Positions 1 to 6,501 are shown, counted from the stretch's first letter. The stretch: 6,559 nt of DNA from Clostridia bacterium (GCA_017382915.1 JAFNZJ010000008.1:1-6559), one strand, 5' to 3'. The notes: a model not told the origin generated them from the letters alone. Made by a program: numbers and translations.

Positions 1-294
1 CCTAAAACCGAAAAGCTTTTTGCTGATGCTTTGGTTGGCGCAGGCACCGTTATTTGGAACGGACCTATGGGCGTTTCAGAGTGGGCAAACTTTGCAAGCG
101 GTACCATTGCAGTTGCTACTGCAGTTGCTAACTCCGGTTCAATTTCTGTTATTGGCGGCGGTGACTCTGTTGCAGCAGTTACCAAGCTTGGCTTTGCAGA
201 TAAAATGAGCCATATTTCTACCGGCGGCGGCGCTTCACTTGAATTCTTAGAGGGTAAAGAGCTTCCCGGTATTGCAGCACTTAACGACAAATAA
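1..294 (+). CDS. pgk: Phosphoglycerate kinase, C-terminal part (5' end outside window)
   Basis: This is the last 97 codons of phosphoglycerate kinase, the cytosolic glycolytic enzyme that transfers phosphate from 1,3-bisphosphoglycerate to ADP, giving ATP and 3-phosphoglycerate. The frame is open from base 1 and ends at TAA 292-294. Family landmarks in the nucleotide-binding C-terminal domain are visible: WNGPMGVSE (visible residues 19-27), the glycine-rich GGGDS loop (52-56), and the near-invariant C-terminal segment HISTGGGASLEFLEGK (71-86). The family is normally about 390-400 residues, so roughly three quarters of the gene lies to the left. The C-terminus looks intact. It is followed on the same strand by tpiA, as in many Firmicute glycolytic operons (gap-pgk-tpiA-gpmI), so gap may lie upstream; that is inference. 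A TTG at 31 is an internal codon, not a start. Confidence 0.97.
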   Translation, partial: PKTEKLFADALVGAGTVIWNGPMGVSEWANFASGTIAVATAVANSGSISVIGGGDSVAAVTKLGFADKMSHISTGGGASLEFLEGKELPGIAALNDK

Positions 295-310
295 TTAAAT
301 TTTTATCAAA

Positions 311-332
311 AGCCGTCGCTTTAGCGGCGGCT
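311..332 (+). other. Intergenic hairpin between pgk and tpiA
   Basis: Nine base pairs (311-319 with 324-332, one G-U pair in the plus-strand RNA) close a TTTA loop. The bases after it on the plus strand are ATTGGTCTATTATT, which is not a continuous U tract, so it is unlikely to be an efficient intrinsic terminator for pgk. It could be a leaky terminator, an mRNA-stabilising 3' end for the upstream message, or a processing site that sets different pgk and tpiA levels. On the minus strand it is followed by TTTTGATAAAAA, but no minus-strand gene lies nearby to terminate. No convincing promoter is seen in the 84-nt gap. Confidence 0.55.
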
Positions 333-378
333 ATTGGTCTATTATTAAAGTTTAAATTTTATTTTGGAGGAAACAATA

Positions 379-1146
379 ATGAATAAAGCAAAACGCGCCG
401 CAGTTATTGCCGGCAACTGGAAAATGAATAAAACCCCCGCAGAAACCACCGCACTTATAAATGAAATGAAGCCCCTTGTAGCAGGTGCTGACTGTGATGT
501 AGTTTTATGCGTACCCTTTATTGATATTGCCGCCGCTACTGAGGCTGCAAAGGGTTCAAACATTAAAATCGGTGCTGAAAATGTTCACTTTAAGGCATCA
601 GGCGCCTACACCGGTGAAATCTCTGCTGAAATGCTTATCGCTGCAGGTGTTGAGTATGTAGTAATCGGTCACAGCGAAAGAAGACAGTATTTTGGTGAGA
701 CCGACCAAACCGTTAACCTTCGCACCCTTGCCGCACTGGGTGCAGGTCTTAAGGCTATCGTTTGCGTTGGTGAAACCTTAGAGCAGCGTGAGCTTGGTTA
801 TACCGAAACTCTGCTTAAATATCAAACCAAAATGGCACTTACCAATGTAACTGCTGAACAGCTTAAAAATGTTATCATCGCTTATGAGCCTGTTTGGGCT
901 ATCGGTACCGGTGTTACTGCTACTGCTGACCAGGCTGATGAGGGTAACGGCTTTGTTCGTGCCGCTATTGCTGAGGCATACGGCGCCGATGTTGCTGAAA
1001 CCGTTACTATTCAGTACGGCGGTTCAATGAACGCTAAAAATGCTGATGAGCTTGTAGCAAAGGCTAATGTTGATGGCGGTCTTATTGGCGGTGCATCACT
1101 TAAGGCTGAAGATTTTTCAGTAATTGTTAAAGCAGCAAGCAAATAA
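379..1146 (+). CDS. tpiA: Triosephosphate isomerase
   Basis: This encodes a 255-residue triosephosphate isomerase, the homodimeric TIM-barrel enzyme that interconverts dihydroxyacetone phosphate and glyceraldehyde 3-phosphate. Length is normal for the family (about 250). Active-site landmarks are all present: N13 and K15 in AGNWKMNK, catalytic H98 in VVIGHSERR, catalytic base E170 in AYEPVWAIGTG with the phosphate-gripping loop 6 just after it, and the YGGSM and GGLIGGASL phosphate-binding segments near the C-terminus. The ATG at 379 is chosen because GGAGG (366-370) sits 8 nt upstream. An in-frame TTG at 364 overlaps that Shine-Dalgarno and would add only MEETI. It lies 84 nt after pgk and 25 nt before gpmI on the same strand, so it is almost certainly in one glycolytic operon. 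Confidence 0.98.
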   Translation: MNKAKRAAVIAGNWKMNKTPAETTALINEMKPLVAGADCDVVLCVPFIDIAAATEAAKGSNIKIGAENVHFKASGAYTGEISAEMLIAAGVEYVVIGHSERRQYFGETDQTVNLRTLAALGAGLKAIVCVGETLEQRELGYTETLLKYQTKMALTNVTAEQLKNVIIAYEPVWAIGTGVTATADQADEGNGFVRAAIAEAYGADVAETVTIQYGGSMNAKNADELVAKANVDGGLIGGASLKAEDFSVIVKAASK

Positions 1147-1171
1147 TTTTTTTGAGAGGATAACCCTTAAA

Positions 1172-2686
1172 ATGAAAAAACCCGTTGTTTTATGTATAAT
1201 GGATGGCTTCGGTATTAGAGAAGACAAAAACGGCAATGCTATTATTGCCGCTAATACCCCCAACCTTTCAAAGCTTTTTAAAGAAAACCCCTTTACCACA
1301 ATTGGTGCATCCGGTCTTGATGTAGGTCTGCCTGATGGCCAAATGGGTAACAGTGAGGTTGGCCACACTAATATTGGCGCAGGCCGTGTTGTTTACCAAA
1401 TGTTGGTTAAAATTTCAAAATCAATTACCGATGGTGACTTTTTTGAAATTCCCTGCCTTAAGGCTGCGGTTGATAACTGTAAGGCAAATGATTCTGCACT
1501 GCATTTAATCGGACTTTTGTCAGATGGCGGTGTTCACAGCCATATTGACCACCTTTACGGCCTTTTAGAGCTGGCAAAGAAAAACGGTCTGACCAAGGTT
1601 TATGTTCACTGCCTTATGGATGGCCGTGATGTTTCAACCACATCAGGTGTTGGCTTTATTAAAGATTTACAGGCAAAAATGGCCGAGCTGGGTGTTGGTA
1701 AAATAGCATCTGTTATGGGTCGCTATTATGCTATGGACCGTGACTTTGCTTGGGATAGGGTAGAAAAAGCCTATGCCGCTATGGTTTATGGTGAGGGCAT
1801 TCAGGCTACCGACCCCGTAAAGGCTATGGAGCAGTCTTACGCTAATGATGTTACCGATGAATTTATTGTTCCCACAGTTGTTGATGCTGAAGGTATGATA
1901 AAGGCTAACGATAGTGTTGTTTCCTTTAACTTCCGTCCTGACCGCGCAAGGCAGTTTACACGCACATTTGTGGATGAGGCTTTTGACGGCTTTGAACGCA
2001 AAAATGGTTTCTTCCCACTTAACTATGTGTGTATGACCCAGTATGATGAAACAATGCCTAATGTTACAGTTGCCTTCCCACCGGAGGAGCTTAAAATGAC
2101 CATGGGCGAATATCTTGCATCAAAGGGCAAAACCCAGTTAAGAATTGCTGAAACCCAAAAATATGCCCATGTAACCTTCTTCTTTAACGGCGGTGAGGAA
2201 AAAACCTTTGAGGGTGAAGACAGAATTTTAATTCAGTCACCCGATGTTCCCACCTTTGACCTTCAGCCCGAAATGAGCGCACACCCCGTGTGTGATGCCG
2301 TTACAGAGCAAATTTTATCCGGCAAATATGATGCCGTAATTTTAAACTTTGCTAACTGCGATATGGTAGGTCATACCGGTATTTTTGATGCAGCAGTTAA
2401 GGCGGTTGAGGCGGTTGATACCTGCGTAGGTAAGGTTGTGGATGCTACCCTTAAAATGGGTGGTTCGGTAATAATTACTGCCGACCACGGCAATGCCGAC
2501 TATATGTTTGATGACAAGGGCGAGCCCTTTACACCTCATACCACCAACCCCGTACCCTTCTGTGTAGTTGGTTACCCCTGTGAGCTTCGTGAAGGCGGCA
2601 GACTTGCCGATATAGCCCCTTCAATGCTCAAACTTATGGGTCTTGATAAGCCGACCGAAATGAACGGCGAAAGTATTATTAAATAA
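1172..2686 (+). CDS. gpmI: 2,3-bisphosphoglycerate-independent phosphoglycerate mutase
   Basis: This encodes a 504-residue cofactor-independent phosphoglycerate mutase of the alkaline phosphatase superfamily, which interconverts 3- and 2-phosphoglycerate using two Mn2+ ions and a phosphoserine intermediate. Length fits the family (about 510). Visible key residues are metal ligand D11 in MDGFG; nucleophile S61 in GQMGNSEVGH; H123 in SDGGVHSH; D150 and D153 in MDGRD; the substrate-binding run MGRYYAMDRD (182-191); NFRPDRAR (253-260); K330 in ETQKYAH; D397 and H401 in NFANCDMVGHTG; D438 and H439 in TADHGNAD; and H456 in TPHTTNP. Domain order is phosphatase, inserted transferase (roughly 77-300), then phosphatase again. 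The ATG at 1172 follows GAGAGGA (1154-1160) with 11 nt spacing, slightly long. In-frame alternative starts further up would overlap tpiA and are not supported by homology. Confidence 0.98.
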   Translation: MKKPVVLCIMDGFGIREDKNGNAIIAANTPNLSKLFKENPFTTIGASGLDVGLPDGQMGNSEVGHTNIGAGRVVYQMLVKISKSITDGDFFEIPCLKAAVDNCKANDSALHLIGLLSDGGVHSHIDHLYGLLELAKKNGLTKVYVHCLMDGRDVSTTSGVGFIKDLQAKMAELGVGKIASVMGRYYAMDRDFAWDRVEKAYAAMVYGEGIQATDPVKAMEQSYANDVTDEFIVPTVVDAEGMIKANDSVVSFNFRPDRARQFTRTFVDEAFDGFERKNGFFPLNYVCMTQYDETMPNVTVAFPPEELKMTMGEYLASKGKTQLRIAETQKYAHVTFFFNGGEEKTFEGEDRILIQSPDVPTFDLQPEMSAHPVCDAVTEQILSGKYDAVILNFANCDMVGHTGIFDAAVKAVEAVDTCVGKVVDATLKMGGSVIITADHGNADYMFDDKGEPFTPHTTNPVPFCVVGYPCELREGGRLADIAPSMLKLMGLDKPTEMNGESIIK

Positions 2687-2697
2687 GGAGCATAAAA

Positions 2698-2898
2698 ATG
2701 GAAGTAACAAAAGATTCAATTATTGGCGATATTTTAGATTATGACCGTGATACCGCTGAATATTTCTTTGAAATTGGTATGCACTGCTTAGGTTGCCCTG
2801 CATCACGCGGTGAAAGTATTGCTCAGGCTTGTGCAGTTCACGGCACCGATGCTGATGAGCTTGTTGCAAAGCTTAACGCACACTTTGCATCTAAATAA
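2698..2898 (+). CDS. DUF1858 / hybrid-cluster-associated redox-disulfide domain protein
   Basis: This is a 66-residue single-domain protein matching the DUF1858 family, also described as the hybrid cluster protein-associated redox disulfide domain and related to the N-terminal domain of ScdA-like proteins. The diagnostic core is GMHCLGCPASRGESIAQAC (27-45), with the CxxC pair C30/C33, a further C45, and H48-G49 in the conserved AxxHG helix. The N-terminus, VTKDSIIGDIL, also fits the family. No signal peptide or membrane segment is seen, so it is probably cytosolic. Its biochemical role is not established; a redox-active disulfide or a metal or cluster contact is the usual proposal. AAGGAG (2685-2690) overlaps the gpmI stop region and sits 7 nt before the ATG. 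It lies 11 nt after gpmI and 1 nt before trmK, so it is co-transcribed with both. Confidence 0.88.
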   Translation: MEVTKDSIIGDILDYDRDTAEYFFEIGMHCLGCPASRGESIAQACAVHGTDADELVAKLNAHFASK

Positions 2899-2899
2899 T

Positions 2900-3577
2900 A
2901 TGCCAATTATTAGTAAGCGGCTTCAAGCAGCCGCAAATTTACTAACAAAATGTAAGAGCGTGGCCGACATTGGTACCGACCACGCTCTTTTACCAATTCA
3001 CCTTGTGCGTGAAGGCATTGCTAAGAAGGTAATTGCCTGCGACATTGCCAAAGGCCCGCTTGATGTGGCAAGGGCAAATGTAACAAGGTTTGGACTTGAC
3101 GATAAAATAGAACTTAGGCTTGCAAACGGGTTGGACGGTTTGGCACCAAATGAATGTAATCAAATTACTATTCTTGGTATGGGCGGTGAAACCATAGCCG
3201 ACATTATAGGTGCCGCTGACTGGGTAAGGGATAAAAATGTAACCCTTATTTTACAGCCAATGTCCTGCGATGACAGATTAAGGGAATATTTAATTACCGT
3301 CGGTTTTGAAATTATAACCGAAGTTGCGGTAAGCTCGCAGGGTAGGGTATATACTGTTATAAAGGCAAACTTTTCAGGTGACAGAAAAACCTATGGCAAA
3401 GAGTTTAAATACATAGGAAAACTGCCACAGTCAAATTCTGATGAAGCTAAAGCCTTTATTAAACGCAGGCTTAATTCAATGAAAAAATGTATGGCCGAAA
3501 TTGAAAATATTGAGCGTAAAAAAGCGCTTTATGATGAGCTTAAAGCGGCAACCAAAACAATCGAAAAGTTAATATAA
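2900..3577 (+). CDS. trmK: tRNA (adenine(22)-N1)-methyltransferase, TrmK family
   Basis: This encodes a 225-residue SAM-dependent methyltransferase of the TrmK (YqfN) family, which makes m1A at position 22 of tRNA. The N-terminus, ISKRLQAAANLL, aligns with the LSKRLQ start of Bacillus TrmK, fixing the ATG at 2900. The Rossmann SAM motif is VADIGTDHALLP (21-32); acidic D48 ends strand 2 (IACDIAKGP); ILGMGGETI (91-99) is the family signature; and LILQP (116-120) follows. Residues from about 170 are charged and helical, fitting the C-terminal coiled-coil domain. At the usual GDGL position the protein reads ANGL (75-78). There is no Shine-Dalgarno before the ATG, and the upstream stop ends only 1 nt away, so translation is probably coupled to the DUF1858 gene. 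It is the last gene of the operon. In Bacillus, trmK lies elsewhere, near sigA. Confidence 0.93.
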   Translation: MPIISKRLQAAANLLTKCKSVADIGTDHALLPIHLVREGIAKKVIACDIAKGPLDVARANVTRFGLDDKIELRLANGLDGLAPNECNQITILGMGGETIADIIGAADWVRDKNVTLILQPMSCDDRLREYLITVGFEIITEVAVSSQGRVYTVIKANFSGDRKTYGKEFKYIGKLPQSNSDEAKAFIKRRLNSMKKCMAEIENIERKKALYDELKAATKTIEKLI

Positions 3578-3618
3578 ACCCCACCAAGCATTTTTGTTTG
3601 GTGGGGTTACTTTTATTT
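3577..3618 (+). terminator. Rho-independent terminator of the glycolytic operon, possibly bidirectional
   Basis: An 11-bp perfect stem pairs 3577-3587 with 3598-3608 and includes the run ACCCCACC against GGTGGGGT. The loop can pair further (GCA with TGT, one G-U), giving a 14-bp stem around a TTTT loop. TTTTATTT follows at 3611-3618. The hairpin begins on the last base of the trmK stop codon and ends 5 nt before the convergent ktrA stop. On the minus strand the stem is followed by TTTATATTAACTTTT, so it may also terminate the ktr operon, though less strongly. It overlaps no coding sequence apart from the two stop-codon edges. Confidence 0.9.
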
Positions 3619-4257
3619 AGTTATCTTTTTAATATTTTCAAAACTACCCATTACTATAATAGTTTCATCATTGTCGAATATATAATTTGGTGAAGGTATG
3701 GGGATAAATTCCCCATATTTCTTAATGGCTAAAATGCTTACATTATATTTGGTCCTTACGGCATTTTCAATTATGCTTTTTCCTATCCATTGTTTTGGGG
3801 TTGCAATTTCATAAATTGCAACATTTTCGTTAAGCTCAATATAATCAAAAATATTGTTTGGACTATGCTTAATAGCAAGGCGTTTTGCCATTTCCTTTTC
3901 GGAATAAATTACTTCATCAGCACCGTTTCTTAAAAGTAATTTTCGGTGGATCTCACTATTAGCCCTAGCAAGTATAAAGGGTGCGCCGTAATCTTTAAGC
4001 AGCACTGTTGTTTCCAGTGCGCTTTGAAAATCGTCGCCAATAGCAACAACACATATATCAAAATTGCTCACACCAAGTGTTTTTATAAAATGCTCATCTG
4101 TAGTGTCTGCAATTTGAATATTAGGCAAACTATCGGCCAAACTATCTGCGCGCGCAGAATCTTTTTCAATCGCCAAAACAGAATTACCTTCGTCTAAAAA
4201 GTTTTTTCCTATATGGCGACCAAATCTTCCAAGTCCTATAACAAGTATGGATTTCAT
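3613..4257 (-). CDS. ktrA: Ktr potassium uptake system, cytosolic RCK regulatory subunit
   Basis: This encodes a 214-residue KtrA/KtrC-type protein, the peripheral subunit that assembles as an octameric ring under KtrB and gates K+ uptake in response to ATP/ADP. The N-terminal RCK_N Rossmann domain (1-130) has GLGRFG (8-13) and acidic E31 at the end of strand 2, which contacts the nucleotide ribose in relatives. GADEVIYSEKEMAKRLA (112-128) is the linker region. The RCK_C domain spans about 138-214. A single RCK_N/RCK_C pair separates it from the roughly 458-residue tandem TrkA of enterobacteria. The ATG at 4257 is preferred because AAAGGTGAG sits about 8 nt upstream and the protein then begins MKSILVIGLGRFG. 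A GTG at 4266 would add three residues but lies too close to the Shine-Dalgarno. It follows ktrB by 31 nt. Annotation pipelines may label it TrkA family. Confidence 0.94.
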   Translation of the reverse strand: MKSILVIGLGRFGRHIGKNFLDEGNSVLAIEKDSARADSLADSLPNIQIADTTDEHFIKTLGVSNFDICVVAIGDDFQSALETTVLLKDYGAPFILARANSEIHRKLLLRNGADEVIYSEKEMAKRLAIKHSPNNIFDYIELNENVAIYEIATPKQWIGKSIIENAVRTKYNVSILAIKKYGEFIPIPSPNYIFDNDETIIVMGSFENIKKITK

Positions 4258-4288
4258 ATTATTCACTCACCTTTAAACGATAAATATT

Positions 4289-5647
4289 TTAACCTATTTG
4301 AAGTTTTCCAAGGGGGTATTTAAAGTTTGCGTGTCTATCATCTATAGAAAAGGCTAAAAGCAATGTTATGGAGCCCAGCCTACCAAATATCATAAGTCCG
4401 GAAATGATAAGTTTTGATATTAGGCCTAAAGATGTTGTAACACCAAGACTCATACCCACCGTACCAATAGCCGAGCCCGTTTCAAATAGAGCAGAAAGAA
4501 TAGGTATGCCTTCAATGGCAGAAATAATCATACCGCTGCCCGTCATCAATAAAAGGTAGGTTATAAAAATACAGGCAGCAGACTGAAGCGCGCTTTGGTC
4601 TAAACGGCGCCGCATAATTTCAATGCTCTGCTTTCTTTTAAATATTGCCTGCACGCTCATAATTAAAACTGCAAAGGTTGTTGTTTTCATACCACCTGCG
4701 GTGGAACCGGGCGAACCGCCTATAAGCATTAAAATTATCATTAAAAATTTACTTGAATCTGTCATAGTGCTTAAGTCAACACTATTCATACCAGCTGTAC
4801 GGGTTGAAACCGATTGAAAAAGTGATTTCAAAAACTTATTACCCAATGAAGAATCTTTATAACAATCACCGCCAAGTTCAAAAACAAATAACCCCACGGT
4901 GCCTATAATAATTAAGGATAGGCTGAATATTAAAACCACACGGCTATGAAGACCCAACTTTTTAAAATTAAATTTATTTTTAAGTAGGTCCATCCATACT
5001 ATAAAACCTAAGCCCCCAACAACTATAAGTGCTATTATAATTATATTAACATAAGCATTATCGGCAACGGTTGTTAGCGATGAAAAAGGCTTGTAATAAC
5101 CCATAAGGTCAAAGCCGGCATTGCAAAAGGCTGAAATACTGTGAAAAATAGAAAACCATATACCTCTGATAACACCAAGCCTTGGAACAAAATATAAGCC
5201 AAGCATCAGGGCTCCTATTCCTTCAACAATAACCGTATATTTAAATATTTTTTTAGCAAGTCCAATGATTCCGCCAACCTGCGGTGCCGAAATTGAGTTT
5301 TGCATAAGAAAACGCGTATTAAAGCCAATTTTCTTTTTGGTAAGGGTAATGACTGATATTACCCATGTCATAAATCCAAGGCCGCCTATTTGTATAAGCG
5401 CCAAAATAACAAATTGCCCGAAAAAAGACCAATGTGTATAGGTGTCAAATCTTATAAGTCCTGTAACACAGGTTGCGGAGGTTGCAGTAAAAAATGCATC
5501 AGAAAAATCAGTGAATTTGCCGATTGATGAAGCAATAGGTAAGGAAAGTAAAACCGTACCTAAAAAGATTATAAATAAATATCCTAATAAAATAAGCCGC
5601 ATTGGAGGAATGCTTTTAATTTCATTTTTTATTTTTTGCAGTGTCAT
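4289..5647 (-). CDS. ktrB: Ktr potassium uptake system, membrane pore subunit (TrkH/KtrB family)
   Basis: This encodes a 452-residue integral membrane K+ (possibly Na+-coupled) transporter subunit of the TrkH/KtrB superfamily, built from four M1-P-M2 repeats that fold like one K+ channel tetramer. All four selectivity-filter glycines are visible in context: TCVTGL (G63), FCNAGF (G178), RTAGMN (G286) and IGTVGMS (G398). The gate-loop signature GGSPGSTAGGMKTTT (310-324) is intact, as is conserved R423 in FGRLGSITL, and the C-terminus KYPLGKLQIG matches the family end. Length around 450 fits KtrB rather than the roughly 480-residue TrkH. The ATG at 5647 follows TTGGAG with 8 nt spacing. It lies 19 nt after the araC-family gene and 31 nt before ktrA, forming one operon. 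The partner being a single-RCK KtrA supports the Ktr assignment. Confidence 0.95.
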   Translation of the reverse strand: MTLQKIKNEIKSIPPMRLILLGYLFIIFLGTVLLSLPIASSIGKFTDFSDAFFTATSATCVTGLIRFDTYTHWSFFGQFVILALIQIGGLGFMTWVISVITLTKKKIGFNTRFLMQNSISAPQVGGIIGLAKKIFKYTVIVEGIGALMLGLYFVPRLGVIRGIWFSIFHSISAFCNAGFDLMGYYKPFSSLTTVADNAYVNIIIIALIVVGGLGFIVWMDLLKNKFNFKKLGLHSRVVLIFSLSLIIIGTVGLFVFELGGDCYKDSSLGNKFLKSLFQSVSTRTAGMNSVDLSTMTDSSKFLMIILMLIGGSPGSTAGGMKTTTFAVLIMSVQAIFKRKQSIEIMRRRLDQSALQSAACIFITYLLLMTGSGMIISAIEGIPILSALFETGSAIGTVGMSLGVTTSLGLISKLIISGLMIFGRLGSITLLLAFSIDDRHANFKYPLGKLQIG

Positions 5648-5666
5648 AATCTAAACTCCAAATTAA

Positions 5667-6419
5667 TTAATTTTTGGCAAGTTTTTTTCGTATCTCTTTT
5701 GGTGAACAACCATACCTACTGTGAAAAATCTTTCTAAAATGGGCGGTTGAATTAAAGCCCACCTTTTGGGCAATTTCATCAATTGAAAGGTTTGTGCTTC
5801 TAAGTAGTTTTTCGGCTTTGGTTGCCTGTATGCGGTGTTTCATTTGAATTGGTGTTATGCCAACGCAGTCTTTAAAAGCAATATAAAGTCTACTTTCACT
5901 CATTTGGCATATTTTTGCCAATTCCTTTATGGTGTAGGTGTCATTATTCTTCATATAATCAAGCGCTTTTCTAAGTTTGAAAATGCGCTTGTCACTATTT
6001 TTTTGCATAACTATTTCAATTTTTTCTAAAAGAAAATACATTTGCCATATATATCGTATGCTTATATTGTTGCCATAGCCTGAAATGGTTTCAAAAAGCT
6101 CTATAATTTCATCGGTCGCTTTAAAGGCCTGAGGTTGATAATCTAGCACATCAACATTGGGCCAAAAGCATAGCTGAAGAACGTTACCGCTAAAATAAGG
6201 TTCAGCAAGGCATTCGGCTGTCCATTCATGCTCGGGTGGTATGTATATAACATCACCTGCGGTGGCAGTTATGGTTTTAGATGCACATTTTATAACCATT
6301 TTGCCATGTTTAATATACCTAAAATGGTGATTATAAAGCTTTCTAACATCTAATGATACATTTTGATTATTGGCAAATCTGTATGTATTAAATGTTTTTT
6401 CAAAAGCAATGTTATTCAT
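5667..6419 (-). CDS. AraC-family transcriptional regulator
   Basis: This encodes a 250-residue AraC/XylS-type DNA-binding regulator. The C-terminal domain (about 145-248) has the usual two helix-turn-helix units: the first at about 163-184 (TIKELAKICQMSESRLYIAF) and the second at about 212-233, with the signature IAQKVGFNSTAHFRKIFHSR followed by YGCSPKEIRK. The N-terminal half resembles the cupin-like AraC ligand-binding domain, with HHFRYIKHGK near 31-40 and AGDVIYIPPEHEW at 54-66, which usually binds a small molecule, often a sugar. Its ligand cannot be told from sequence. The ATG at 6419 follows AGGGGTGA with suitable spacing. It is the first gene of the minus-strand unit, 19 nt before ktrB, with a strong promoter just upstream. 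Control of ktrBA or of its own promoter is plausible but inferred; it could equally act on a distant sugar locus. Confidence 0.93.
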   Translation of the reverse strand: MNNIAFEKTFNTYRFANNQNVSLDVRKLYNHHFRYIKHGKMVIKCASKTITATAGDVIYIPPEHEWTAECLAEPYFSGNVLQLCFWPNVDVLDYQPQAFKATDEIIELFETISGYGNNISIRYIWQMYFLLEKIEIVMQKNSDKRIFKLRKALDYMKNNDTYTIKELAKICQMSESRLYIAFKDCVGITPIQMKHRIQATKAEKLLRSTNLSIDEIAQKVGFNSTAHFRKIFHSRYGCSPKEIRKKLAKN

Positions 6420-6443
6420 TGATTCACCCCTAAAAAAAGAAAT

Positions 6444-6457
6444 AAAACAGTCGTTTT
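6444..6457. promoter_or_regulatory. Small inverted repeat at the predicted transcription start
   Basis: AAAAC-AGTC-GTTTT forms a 5-bp inverted repeat with a 4-nt centre, spanning the predicted start of the araC-family transcript. It could be a short operator for the adjacent regulator or another protein. In AT-rich DNA such a short repeat can occur by chance, and AraC-family proteins more often use direct repeats, so this is only a candidate. Confidence 0.2.
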
Positions 6458-6461
6458 TATT

Positions 6462-6490
6462 AGAATAGCATATATAATTATTTTTGTCAA
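6462..6490 (-). promoter_or_regulatory. Sigma-A type promoter for araC-ktrB-ktrA
   Basis: On the minus strand, TTGACA (6485-6490) is a perfect -35 box and TATTCT (6462-6467) a 5/6 -10 box, separated by exactly 17 nt (6468-6484). TGC directly before the -10 box gives an extended -10 element. The predicted transcription start is near 6455, leaving a 5' leader of about 36 nt before the araC-family ATG, too short for a typical riboswitch. The surrounding sequence is very AT-rich. No other promoter of this quality is seen in the 19-nt and 31-nt gaps downstream, so it probably serves all three genes. Confidence 0.8.
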
Positions 6491-6501
6491 TAAAAAGTAA
6501 T

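Noticed and set aside
333..362. Secondary promoter for tpiA in the pgk-tpiA gap
   Set aside because: TTGGTC at 334-339 has no good -10 box at 16-18 nt; the AT-rich stretch matches only weakly.
1124..1171. N-terminal extension of GpmI overlapping tpiA
   Set aside because: The added residues (LKQQANNFFERITLK) are the out-of-frame tail of tpiA; family proteins begin at the KPVVLCIMDGFG strand.
2810..2899. N-terminal extension of TrmK from an upstream alternative start
   Set aside because: It would overlap the DUF1858 gene in another frame, has no family similarity, and the ATG at 2900 matches the known TrmK start.
3946..4197. Open frame of 83 codons on the plus strand inside ktrA
   Set aside because: It is antisense to a well-supported gene, has no ribosome site and resembles no known family. 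Similar antisense frames within gpmI, ktrB and the araC-family gene were dropped for the same reason.
4258..4266. Longer KtrA starting at GTG 4266
   Set aside because: The ribosome site would lie almost against the GTG, whereas the ATG at 4257 has proper spacing and gives the standard family N-terminus.
6420..6461. Possible cyclic di-AMP (ydaO-type) or other riboswitch ahead of the ktr operon
   Set aside because: The leader from the predicted start to the ATG is only about 36 nt, with no conserved riboswitch core or multi-stem structure.
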